From Hahnella lacustris (GTDB lineage Bacteria > Pseudomonadota > Gammaproteobacteria > Burkholderiales > Burkholderiaceae_A), in NCBI GenBank assembly GCA_965194655.1, contig OZ239148.1, positions 806,001 to 870,000 of the forward strand: DNA of 64,000 bases, in the 5' to 3' direction. Shown here piece by piece: positions 26,902-35,431 of the stretch; position 1 is the stretch's first letter, and every line of letters begins with the position of its first letter. The notes under the pieces are model-generated. The model ran no database searches and was not told the origin of the DNA. It was given only the letters and a program-made list of their open reading frames with translations. The translations under genes were made by a program, and so were the position numbers.

Positions 26902-27405
26902 ATGTCTGCAGAGGCCATTTGGCCCATCATTGAGGCGAACGCTCAAGACTTAGGCTATGAGCTGGTTGATCTTGAACTGGCTCAGGGCGGCGTCTTGCGG
27001 GTGTTCATTGACTTCCCGAGCGGCGAGAAGCTCATCAGCATCTCGGATTGCGAGTCATTGTCCAATCAGCTCTTGCATGCGCTTCCAGTCGAGGGAGTCG
27101 ATTTCGAGAGGCTTGAGGTCTCCTCTCCCGGAATGGATCGCCGCCTGAGTCGCCATTCCCATTTTGTTCGGTTCGCGGGGGAGCCTGTGAAAGCTCGGCT
27201 GCGTCGCCCTGTGAATGGTCAGCGTAATTTTGAGGGGCTGCTGGAGGTCATCGCAGACCCCAATCCCGAGGCGCCTGAGGCGCCAACCTACCGAATTGGT
27301 TTTGCAGGCAAGGGCGGAGAGCCCATGGCACTGGATTTTTGTCTGGATGATGTGGACCAGGTTCGCCTGGTCCCTCAGTTTTCATTTAAGGAGAAAGGGC
27401 GATGA
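26902..27405 (+). CDS. rimP: Ribosome maturation factor RimP
   Basis: 167 aa factor for 30S subunit maturation. The family core is LGYELVDLELAQGGVLRVFID, with EVSSPGMDRRLSRHSHFVRFAGE in the middle and an SH3-like C-terminal domain. The start at 26902 has AGGA 8 bases upstream. It overlaps nusA by 4 bases (ATGA) and heads the conserved rimP-nusA-infB-rbfA-truB operon. Confidence 0.95.
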   Translation: MSAEAIWPIIEANAQDLGYELVDLELAQGGVLRVFIDFPSGEKLISISDCESLSNQLLHALPVEGVDFERLEVSSPGMDRRLSRHSHFVRFAGEPVKARLRRPVNGQRNFEGLLEVIADPNPEAPEAPTYRIGFAGKGGEPMALDFCLDDVDQVRLVPQFSFKEKGR

Positions 27406-28904
27406 GCCGCGAGATTCTGCTGTTAGCTGATGCTTTGGCGCGTGAGAAAAGTGTGGAGCGTGACATTGTGTTCCAGGCCTTGGAGATGGCGCTGGCTTCC
27501 GCGACCAAGAAGCAGTTCTCAGATGAGGTGGATGTTCGCGTGAGCATCGACCGAGATTCTGGCGACTACGAGGCCTTCCGTCGCTGGCAGGTGGTGCCGG
27601 ATGGTGAACTCGAGGACCACGACCTGCAGATCATTCTCACCGAAGCTCGCAAGCAGATTGACGACATCGAGGTCGGCGACTTCATTGAAGAGGAAATGGA
27701 AGCGGTTCCCTTTGGGCGAATTGGTGCGCAGGCAGCGAAGCAGGTCATCCTGCAGCGCATTCGTGAAGCCGAGCGTGAGCAGATTCTGAAAGACTTTCTG
27801 GAGCGTGGAGAGTCCGTCATCAATGGCACCGTCAAGCGCATGGAGCGCGGTGATGTGATTGTTGAAGCGGGCAAGATCGAGGCTCGCCTTCCTCGTGACC
27901 AGATGATTCCGAAAGAGAATCTCCGGCCAGGTGATCGTGTCCGTGCCTACCTCTTGCGCGTGGACCGCACCCCCAGAGGGCCGCAGATCATTCTCTCTCG
28001 CACGGCTCCCGACTTCATCATGAAGCTCTTTGAACTCGAGGTTCCTGAGATTGAACAGGGTCTGATGCAGATTAAATCCGCAGCGCGGGATTCCGGCGTA
28101 CGGGCCAAGATTGCGGTCCATACCAAAGATCGCCGTATCGACCCGATCGGCACCTGTGTGGGTGTCCGAGGAAGCCGTGTTCAGGCGGTCACCCATGAAC
28201 TTGCCGGCGAGCGCGTAGATATTGTTCTTTGGTCTGAGGATCCAGCTCAGTTTGTGATTGGAGCCCTCGCCCCGGCCAACGTCAGCTCCATCCTGGTCGA
28301 CGAAGAGCGTCACGCCATGGACGTGGTGGTCGAGGAAGATCAGCTCGCAGTCGCCATTGGACGTGGTGGTCAGAATGTCAGGCTCGCCTCAGAGCTCACA
28401 GGTTGGCAGATCAACATCATGACCTCAGAGGAGTCTCAGCAGCGTCTGGAGTCTGAGCGTCAGTCGGTACTTCAGTCCTTCATGGACAAGCTGGATGTCG
28501 ATCAAGAGGTGGCTGAGGTTCTCGTCGATGAGGGCTTCTCTAGCCTAGAGGAAATTGCCTATGTGCCGCTGGCTGAAATGCTCGAGATTGAGGCGTTCGA
28601 CGAGGACACCGTCAATGAGCTCCGCACCCGGGCTCGGAATGCGCTGCTGACAGAGGAAATCGCCAAGGAAGAGAAGCTTGAGACCACCGCTCAAGATCTG
28701 CTCGACCTCGACACCATGACCCACGATCTCGCGGCCAAGCTCGCCGATCACAAGGTCTTTTCGCGTGACGACCTGGCCGAACTGGCGGTTGACGAGCTCG
28801 TTGAAATGGCTGGCCTCGATGAGGCCTCCGCCAGCGATCTCATCATGAAGGCGCGCGCCCATTGGTTTGCAGAAGAAGGAGGCGAGACGCAGGATGGCCG
28901 TTAA
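27402..28904 (+). CDS. nusA: Transcription termination/antitermination protein NusA
   Basis: 500 aa, full length. Order of domains: N-terminal RNA polymerase-binding domain (1-125), S1 domain (about 135-200, GTVKRMERGDVIVEAG), two KH domains (about 230-350, GTCVGVRGSRVQ and AIGRGGQNVRLASELTG), and two acidic helix-hairpin repeats (about 360-500). It controls pausing, termination and rRNA antitermination. It overlaps rimP by 4 and infB by 11 bases. In E. coli NusA represses its own operon through leader terminators; a hairpin in the right place exists here. Confidence 0.97.
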   Translation: MSREILLLADALAREKSVERDIVFQALEMALASATKKQFSDEVDVRVSIDRDSGDYEAFRRWQVVPDGELEDHDLQIILTEARKQIDDIEVGDFIEEEMEAVPFGRIGAQAAKQVILQRIREAEREQILKDFLERGESVINGTVKRMERGDVIVEAGKIEARLPRDQMIPKENLRPGDRVRAYLLRVDRTPRGPQIILSRTAPDFIMKLFELEVPEIEQGLMQIKSAARDSGVRAKIAVHTKDRRIDPIGTCVGVRGSRVQAVTHELAGERVDIVLWSEDPAQFVIGALAPANVSSILVDEERHAMDVVVEEDQLAVAIGRGGQNVRLASELTGWQINIMTSEESQQRLESERQSVLQSFMDKLDVDQEVAEVLVDEGFSSLEEIAYVPLAEMLEIEAFDEDTVNELRTRARNALLTEEIAKEEKLETTAQDLLDLDTMTHDLAAKLADHKVFSRDDLAELAVDELVEMAGLDEASASDLIMKARAHWFAEEGGETQDGR

Positions 28905-31698
28905 TACAGTCGAGAGTTTTGCCGCCGAACTGAAGGTCCCCGTTGCGACATTGCTGGAGCAACTGAAGTCTGCCGGAGTGCAGGCTTTAAGCGCCAGTGA
29001 TCCGCTCAAGGAGTCCGACAAAGAACGATTGCTTGACGCTCTGCGTCGAGCCCATGGTTCAGAAGACGCAGCACGCAAGAAAATCACCATCACCAAACGG
29101 CAGACGTCCGAGATCCGCCAGGCCGATTCATCGGGCAAGTCACGCACGATTCAGGTGGAGGTTCGCAAGAAGCGTACGTTCGTCAAGCGAGATGAGCCAG
29201 AAGGAACTCCGGCGCCTTCAGCGCCCTCAGCACCTGCAGCGCCAGCCATCGATGAGGCCGAACTCGCCCGCCGAGAGGCAGAGGCCAAGCGCCAGCAAGA
29301 GCTGCTTGCGCGCCAGGAGGAGGAGCGTCAGGCTCGCCTGCGCGCAGAGGAGGAGGCCATCGCCCGTGCGAAGGCCGCTCAGGAGCTCTCCCAAAAGGCC
29401 ACGGAGGCCGCCCCCGAATCTGCTGAGGCCCCTGAACAGCCCGAGGTTCCAGCCGATGCGACCGCTCAGGCTGAGGGCTCTGCCGATGCAGCAGAAGCCA
29501 AGAAGTCTCGCGTGCGGAAGGTCACCGCCGAACAGGCGGCCACTCAGGCTGCTGCCGATGCCCGTCGTGCAGTGGAAGATGAGGTGGCTGCGATCAACCG
29601 CCTGATGAGTGCAGCTCGCAGCGGCAAACTCGCGGCCACTGCGAAGGCGCCTGAGCCACCCAAGCCCGAGGCGCCTAAGCCGGACACTACGATCACGCTG
29701 AACAAGCCGGCGAAGAAGCCTGGCGAAGAGTCGACCGATCGCCCCAAAGACAAGAAGTCTGAGAAGTCCGTGAAGTCCTCGCAGCTCTCATCGACATGGC
29801 AAGACGACGCGCAGAAACGGCGTGCACTCAAAACCAGGGGAGATGCGACGGGTGGAACGGGAGGCTGGAGAGCGGGGCCGAAGTCCAGAGGCTCGCGCGG
29901 CAACAACTCCGAGACGAGCAATTTCCAAGCACCGACCGAGCCACTCACGCGTGATGTTCACGTTCCTGAGACCATCACTGTCGCAGACTTGGCCCACAAG
30001 ATGTCGGTCAAGGGTGCTGAGGTGGTCAAGACGCTCATGAAGATGGGACAGATGGTCACCATCAACCAGGTGCTCGATCAAGAGACCGCCATGATTGTGG
30101 TGGAGGAGATGGGCCACAAGGCTTACGCGGCCAAGCTCGACGATCCCGAAGCCTTTCTGGAGGAGACCCCAGAGGAGGTTCAGGCCGAGTCCACCAACCG
30201 CCCACCTGTGGTCACCATCATGGGTCACGTCGACCACGGAAAGACCTCGCTGCTCGACACCATTCGCCGTACCAAGGTGGCAGCCGGCGAGGCGGGGGGA
30301 ATTACCCAGCACATCGGGGCCTATCACGTGGATACGCCACGAGGCGTGATCACATTCCTCGACACCCCGGGTCACGAGGCCTTTACGGCCATGCGAGCCC
30401 GTGGAGCCAACGCGACCGACATCGTCATCCTGGTGGTGGCCGCCGATGACGGCGTCATGCCTCAGACCAAGGAGGCCATCGCACACGCCAAGGCAGCGAA
30501 GGTGCCCATCGTGGTTGCCATCAACAAAATCGATAAGCCCGATGCCAACCCAGATCGCGTTCGGAATGAGCTGGTGGCAGAGGAAGTGGTGCCAGAGGAG
30601 TTCGGCGGCGACTCGCCCTTTGTCCCGGTCTCGGCAAAGACCGGTGAGGGCATCGATGCGTTGCTGGAGAACGTACTTTTGCAGGCTGAAGTGCTCGAGC
30701 TCACCGCCCCCGTTGATGCGCCTGCCAAGGGACTGGTGATTGAGGCCCGAATCGACCGTGGCCGCGGTCCCGTTGCCACTGTTCTGGTGCAAGCAGGAAC
30801 CCTAAAAAGGGGCGACATCGTTCTGGCTGGAAGCTCATTCGGGCGGGTTCGCGCCATGCTCGACGAGTCGGGCCGAAACATCAACGAGGCGGGTCCCTCG
30901 ATTCCAGCCGAGATTCTCGGTCTTACCGAGGTGCCCTCGGCCGGTGACGAGATGCTGGTCTTGGCCGATGAGCGCAAAGCACGTGAGATTGCGCTCTTCC
31001 GTCAGGGCAAGTTCCGAGACGTTCGACTCGCCAAGCAGCAGGCGGCCAAGCTTGAAAACATCTTCGAGAACATGGGTGAAGGTGCAAAGACCCTGGCGCT
31101 CATCATCAAGGCCGATGTCCAGGGTTCACAGGAGGCGCTCTCTGCTTCCCTCTTGAAGCTCTCGACTGAGGAAGTACGGGTGGTGGTGGTTCACTCTGGC
31201 GTCGGTGCCATCACCGAGACCGACATCAATCTGGCGATTGCGTCTAAGGCCGTCATCATCGGCTTTAATGTCAGGGCAGATCAAACCTCCCGGAAGCTGG
31301 CCGAAGCCAATGGCGTTGACCTGCGCTACTACACCATCATCTACGATGCAGTGGATGAGGTGAAGAGCGCCATGCAGGGCATGCTGGCGCCCGAGCGGCG
31401 TGAAAACACCTTGGGCATGGTCGAGATCCGTCAGGTCTTCAAGGTCTCCAAGCTGGGCAACATCGCGGGATGTATGGTCCTTGAGGGCATCGTTCGACGT
31501 GACGCACACATTCGCCTCATCCGAGAGAATGTGGTGATCTGGACGGGCTACCTCGACTCGTTGAAGCGTTTCAAAGACGATGCCAAGGAAGTGCGCGAGG
31601 GCTTTGAGTGCGGTCTGACCTTGAAGGGTTACGACGACATCCAGGAAGGAGACCAGCTTGAGGTCTTCGAAATCCAAGAAATCGCGCGGACCCTCTAG
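28894..31698 (+). CDS. infB: Translation initiation factor IF-2
   Basis: 934 aa GTPase that brings initiator tRNA to the ribosome. An IF2-N helical domain (MAVNTVESFAAELKV, 1-50) is followed by a 350-residue Ala/Glu/Lys-rich linker, a second IF2-N domain (ITVADLAHKMSVKGAEVVKT), the G domain with GHVDHGKTS, DTPGHEAF and NKIDKPD, and the C-terminal domains that bind fMet-tRNA. The start at 28894 lies inside the nusA 3' end with AGGAGG upstream. Confidence 0.97.
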   Translation: MAVNTVESFAAELKVPVATLLEQLKSAGVQALSASDPLKESDKERLLDALRRAHGSEDAARKKITITKRQTSEIRQADSSGKSRTIQVEVRKKRTFVKRDEPEGTPAPSAPSAPAAPAIDEAELARREAEAKRQQELLARQEEERQARLRAEEEAIARAKAAQELSQKATEAAPESAEAPEQPEVPADATAQAEGSADAAEAKKSRVRKVTAEQAATQAAADARRAVEDEVAAINRLMSAARSGKLAATAKAPEPPKPEAPKPDTTITLNKPAKKPGEESTDRPKDKKSEKSVKSSQLSSTWQDDAQKRRALKTRGDATGGTGGWRAGPKSRGSRGNNSETSNFQAPTEPLTRDVHVPETITVADLAHKMSVKGAEVVKTLMKMGQMVTINQVLDQETAMIVVEEMGHKAYAAKLDDPEAFLEETPEEVQAESTNRPPVVTIMGHVDHGKTSLLDTIRRTKVAAGEAGGITQHIGAYHVDTPRGVITFLDTPGHEAFTAMRARGANATDIVILVVAADDGVMPQTKEAIAHAKAAKVPIVVAINKIDKPDANPDRVRNELVAEEVVPEEFGGDSPFVPVSAKTGEGIDALLENVLLQAEVLELTAPVDAPAKGLVIEARIDRGRGPVATVLVQAGTLKRGDIVLAGSSFGRVRAMLDESGRNINEAGPSIPAEILGLTEVPSAGDEMLVLADERKAREIALFRQGKFRDVRLAKQQAAKLENIFENMGEGAKTLALIIKADVQGSQEALSASLLKLSTEEVRVVVVHSGVGAITETDINLAIASKAVIIGFNVRADQTSRKLAEANGVDLRYYTIIYDAVDEVKSAMQGMLAPERRENTLGMVEIRQVFKVSKLGNIAGCMVLEGIVRRDAHIRLIRENVVIWTGYLDSLKRFKDDAKEVREGFECGLTLKGYDDIQEGDQLEVFEIQEIARTL

Positions 31699-32062
31699 GT
31701 CAGTGGTGGAGCGGGGCTTTCGGGTCGCTGATCAGATTCAGCGTGACCTGGCGGTTCTGCTTCAGACCGAGGCGAAGGATCCTCGCCTCGGCCTCATCAC
31801 CATTTCAGAGGTCGAGGTGACCTCCGATTACGCCCACGCAAAGGTCTTCTATACCGTCCTTCCAGATAGTGAGGAACAGCGAGTGAAGTCCGCACAGGGA
31901 TTAACCGCCTGCCGCGGCTTTCTTCGTTCGCGCCTCGGGCAGTTGCTCCAGATCCATCAAACCCCGGAGCTTCACTTTGTTCACGACACCTCGGTGGCTC
32001 GTGGTGTCGAGCTCAGCGGCCTGATCGACGAAGCCAATCGCGTTCGTGCGGTCGAGGACTAG
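31658..32062 (+). CDS. rbfA: Ribosome-binding factor A
   Basis: 134 aa KH-fold protein that binds 16S rRNA during late 30S assembly. The core RVADQIQRDLAVLLQTEAKDPRLG, then SDYAHAKVFYTVLPD and the HTVP-like HQTPELHFVHD segment, are typical of betaproteobacteria. The start is debatable: TTG at 31658 has an ideal AAGGAG 6 bases upstream and gives a basic N-terminus (RSSKSKKSRG) like that of relatives, but overlaps infB by 41 bases; GTG at 31703 or 31706 would avoid overlap. Confidence 0.9.
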   Translation: MRSSKSKKSRGPSRSVVERGFRVADQIQRDLAVLLQTEAKDPRLGLITISEVEVTSDYAHAKVFYTVLPDSEEQRVKSAQGLTACRGFLRSRLGQLLQIHQTPELHFVHDTSVARGVELSGLIDEANRVRAVED

Positions 32063-32080
32063 GTCCCCTTGGGTTCCGGC

Positions 32081-32983
32081 ATGCGAAGACCCGTTCATGG
32101 TGTCCTGGTGGCAGATAAGCCTCGGGGTCCGTCGTCCACCCAGTTCCTGGGTCGGGTCCGGTTTCTCTATGGCGCCGCCAAGGCGGGTCATGGGGGGACC
32201 CTTGATCCCATGGCCACAGGACTGTTGCCCATTCTCTTCGGAGATGCCACCAAGTTTGCACAGGAGGGTCTCGACGCGGATAAGGCCTATGTGGCCAATG
32301 TCTTGCTGGGGCAGACCACCACGACAGGCGATGCCGAAGGGGAGGTGGTCTCCACGCGTGCCGTCACCTCTGATCGGCCCGAAATAGAGTCAGCCTTAAA
32401 GCGCTTCTTAGGGGAGATTGAACAGTGCCCTCCCATGTACTCTGCGCTGAAGGTCAATGGGAAGCCCCTTTATGCCTACGCCCGCTCCGGACAGACCCTG
32501 GAGCGAGAGACTCGTCAGGTCACCATCCATCACCTTGAGCTCTTGAGCTGCGACCTTCCGCATATTCGGATCCGCGTGGATTGCTCCAAGGGAACTTATA
32601 TTCGGACCTTGGCGGAAGATTTGGGTGAGGTACTTGGCTGCGGCGCGCATCTGGTCGGGCTTCGCAGAACCCGCGTGGGGGGGCTCACCATCGAGACCTC
32701 TCATTCGCTGGAAGCCCTCGAACAGGCCACGCTCGAGTCTCGGGACGCCTGGCTTCATCCGGTCGACTTTCTTATTCAGGACTGGCCCTCGGTCACCCTC
32801 GCAGCGTCTGAGACCGCTCGATTTCTCCATGGCAATCCCGTTCAGGCGGGCGGTTTTGCCCAGGAGCCCTCAGATCGTCGTATTCGCGTCATGAGCGTGC
32901 AACAGAATTTCCTCGGAGTCGGCGTGTTCCGATCCGGTCAGCTCCATCCACAAAGGCTTTTGTCTCAATCACCCACCCCCTAA
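32081..32983 (+). CDS. truB: tRNA pseudouridine(55) synthase
   Basis: 300 aa. Makes pseudouridine 55 in the T-loop of all tRNAs. GHGGTLDPMATGLLP contains the catalytic Asp; PMYSALKVNGKPLYAYARSG and CSKGTYIRTLAEDLGE are family motifs. The ATG at 32081 is preferred to an upstream TTG (32069) because MRRPVHGVLVADKPRG matches the usual N-terminus. No terminator separates it from typA. Confidence 0.96.
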   Translation: MRRPVHGVLVADKPRGPSSTQFLGRVRFLYGAAKAGHGGTLDPMATGLLPILFGDATKFAQEGLDADKAYVANVLLGQTTTTGDAEGEVVSTRAVTSDRPEIESALKRFLGEIEQCPPMYSALKVNGKPLYAYARSGQTLERETRQVTIHHLELLSCDLPHIRIRVDCSKGTYIRTLAEDLGEVLGCGAHLVGLRRTRVGGLTIETSHSLEALEQATLESRDAWLHPVDFLIQDWPSVTLAASETARFLHGNPVQAGGFAQEPSDRRIRVMSVQQNFLGVGVFRSGQLHPQRLLSQSPTP

Positions 32984-33014
32984 CCGATTGACTCGGTTCA
33001 CCCAGGAGAGTTTT

Positions 33015-34838
33015 ATGCGCCAGTTGCGCAACATTGCCATCATCGCCCACGTTGACCACGGTAAAACCACCTTGGTCGACAAGCTGCTGCAGCAGGCGGG
33101 CACCTTTCGTTCCAATCAGGCGGTCAGCGAGCGGGTCATGGACTCGAATGATCTTGAAAAAGAGCGAGGCATCACCATCCTGGCCAAGAACTGTGCGGTC
33201 GAGTACGAAGGAACCCACATCAACATCGTTGACACCCCGGGACACGCTGATTTCGGTGGAGAGGTCGAGCGCGTGCTCTCCATGGTCGATGGCGTGCTGT
33301 TGCTGGTGGACGCCGTAGAGGGGCCGATGCCCCAGACTCGGTTCGTGACGCGTAAGGCATTGGCCCAAGGCCTCAAGCCCATCGTGGTGGTGAACAAGAT
33401 TGATCGTCCCGGTGCACGCCCCGACTGGGTGGTGAGTCAGACCTTCGATCTGTTCGACAAGCTTGGTGCCACGGAAGAGCAGCTCGATTTCCCCGTGGTC
33501 TATGCCTCTGCGCTTCAGGGCTTTGCGACGCTGGATCACAGCAAGCCCGGAACCGACATGCGGGACCTCTTCGAGACTGTTCTCAAATACGTTCCGGTTC
33601 GAGACGATGAGTCCAATGCGCCGTTGCAGCTTCAGATCTGTTCACTCGACTATTCCAGCTATGTGGGCAAGATCGGGATTGGCCGTGTGGCTCGTGGACG
33701 GCTTCGCCCTCTGCAAGAAGTCATCATTCAGGATGGCCCTGAGGGTGCGCCCAAGAAGGCACGAATCAACCAGGTTTTGAAATTTCGTGGCCTTGAGCGT
33801 GAGACCGTGGATGAGGCAGAGGCAGGCGACATTGTGCTCATCAATGGCATCGACGAGCTCAACATTGGAACCACAGTCTGTGCCCCAGATGCAGTCGATC
33901 CACTGCCCATGCTCAAGGTGGATGAGCCCACGCTCTCCATGAACTTTATGGTGAACAGCTCTCCCTTGGCCGGTCGTGAGGGGAAGTTTGTGACCAGCCG
34001 TCAGATTCGAGAGCGTCTCGAGCGAGAGCTCAAGGCCAACGTGGCGCTGCGTGTGGAGTTTGGTGCCGACACGGATACTTTCTTGGTGTCTGGTCGCGGT
34101 GAGCTCCACCTCACCATCCTGCTCGAGAACATGCGCCGTGAGGGCTATGAGCTGGCCGTATCCCGACCCCGTGTAGTCTTCAAGACGGACGAGTCAGGTG
34201 AGCGCCTTGAGCCCTACGAGATGCTGACCGTCGACGTCGAACAGGAACATCAGGGCCCAGTCATGGAGAACCTCGGTTTACGTAAGGGTGACTTGATGGA
34301 CATGGTTCCTGACGACAAAGGACGCGTTCGTCTGGAATACCGCATTCCGGCCCGCGGACTCATCGGCTTTCAGGGGGAGTTCCTCACCATGACGAGAGGC
34401 ACCGGCCTCATGAGCCACATCTTTGATGCCTATGGCCCATACAAGGGAGAGCTCGCAGAGCGTCGCAATGGCGTGCTGATCTCGCAAGACGACGGAGAGG
34501 CTGTCGCCTACGCCCTCTGGAAGCTCCAGGAGCGTGGCCGCATGTTTGTGTCCCCCGGCGAGAAGCTCTACGAGGGCATGATCATTGGTATTCATTCGCG
34601 CGACAATGATCTGGTGGTCAACCCCGTCAAAGAAAAGAAGCTCACCAACGTGCGGGCCTCTGGAAAGGACGAGCACATCGACCTCACCACCCCCATCCAG
34701 CTCACCCTTGAGAAAGCGGTGGAGTTCATTGCCGACGACGAGCTTGTCGAGATTACCCCTCAGAGCATTCGCCTTCGCAAGCGGCACCTGGTCGAGCACG
34801 AGCGTCGCAAGGCCTCCCGTGAGGAAGCTGCAGCATGA
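33015..34838 (+). CDS. typA: Translational GTPase TypA/BipA
   Basis: 607 aa ribosome-binding GTPase related to EF-G, involved in stress adaptation and 50S assembly. G-domain motifs: AHVDHGKTTLVDKLL, ERGITILAKN, DTPGHADFGGEVER, NKIDRP. The BipA-specific C-terminus is present (NVRASGKDEH, LTPPIQLTLEKA-like segment). AGGAGAG stands 4 bases before the ATG. Location right after truB is common in Burkholderiales. Overlaps gmhA by 4 bases. Confidence 0.96.
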   Translation: MRQLRNIAIIAHVDHGKTTLVDKLLQQAGTFRSNQAVSERVMDSNDLEKERGITILAKNCAVEYEGTHINIVDTPGHADFGGEVERVLSMVDGVLLLVDAVEGPMPQTRFVTRKALAQGLKPIVVVNKIDRPGARPDWVVSQTFDLFDKLGATEEQLDFPVVYASALQGFATLDHSKPGTDMRDLFETVLKYVPVRDDESNAPLQLQICSLDYSSYVGKIGIGRVARGRLRPLQEVIIQDGPEGAPKKARINQVLKFRGLERETVDEAEAGDIVLINGIDELNIGTTVCAPDAVDPLPMLKVDEPTLSMNFMVNSSPLAGREGKFVTSRQIRERLERELKANVALRVEFGADTDTFLVSGRGELHLTILLENMRREGYELAVSRPRVVFKTDESGERLEPYEMLTVDVEQEHQGPVMENLGLRKGDLMDMVPDDKGRVRLEYRIPARGLIGFQGEFLTMTRGTGLMSHIFDAYGPYKGELAERRNGVLISQDDGEAVAYALWKLQERGRMFVSPGEKLYEGMIIGIHSRDNDLVVNPVKEKKLTNVRASGKDEHIDLTTPIQLTLEKAVEFIADDELVEITPQSIRLRKRHLVEHERRKASREEAAA

Positions 34839-35431
34839 CCGAGCCTGAGAGTCTTGATCACCTGAAGCAGTCCCTTCGGGCCACTCAGCAGGTGGCTCAT
34901 GCCATGCTCGAGCAGCCCGCGCTTCACGAGGCTCTCTTAAAGGCTGTTGCGGTCTGTGCTGCTGCCCTCTCTCAGCGCCGACGAGTGTTTTTTGCAGGTA
35001 ACGGGGGAAGTGCGGCCGAGGCGCAGCATTTTGCGGCTGAGCTCCTGGGGCGCTTTCTGATCGATCGAGCACCCCTGCCTGCCATGGCTTTACATGTCGA
35101 CACCTCGGCCATGACCGCGATTGGCAACGACTTCGGTTTTGAGCAGGTGTTTTCGCGCCAGCTTCAAGGCCTCGGCCAGCACGGGGATGTCCTCGTGGCC
35201 CTTTCCACTTCCGGCCGATCCAAGAACATCCTTCTGGCCATGGAGGCTGCTCGTCAGATGGGCATTTCCACCATCGCCATGACAGGCTCCGACCCGAGAG
35301 ACATGGGTCAGCTGGCTGATGTGGTGCTTGCGGTTCCGTCTAGCCACACACCTCAGATCCAAGAGGGTCATCTCGTCCTGGGGCATCTGCTCTGTGACCT
35401 TGTCGAACGGCACCTCTCCAGGTCAGCCTGA
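34835..35431 (+). CDS. gmhA: Phosphoheptose isomerase / SIS-domain protein
   Basis: 198 aa. The sugar isomerase signature GNGGSAAEAQHFAAELLGRF, LSTSGRSKNI and VPSSHTPQIQEGHLVLGHLLC are all present, as in GmhA, which turns sedoheptulose 7-phosphate into heptose phosphate for the LPS inner core. DiaA, a DnaA-binding relative, shares these features and cannot be fully excluded. It is coupled to typA (ATGA) and overlapped by the start of relA, a neighbourhood I do not know from other genomes. Confidence 0.82.
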   Translation: MTEPESLDHLKQSLRATQQVAHAMLEQPALHEALLKAVAVCAAALSQRRRVFFAGNGGSAAEAQHFAAELLGRFLIDRAPLPAMALHVDTSAMTAIGNDFGFEQVFSRQLQGLGQHGDVLVALSTSGRSKNILLAMEAARQMGISTIAMTGSDPRDMGQLADVVLAVPSSHTPQIQEGHLVLGHLLCDLVERHLSRSA

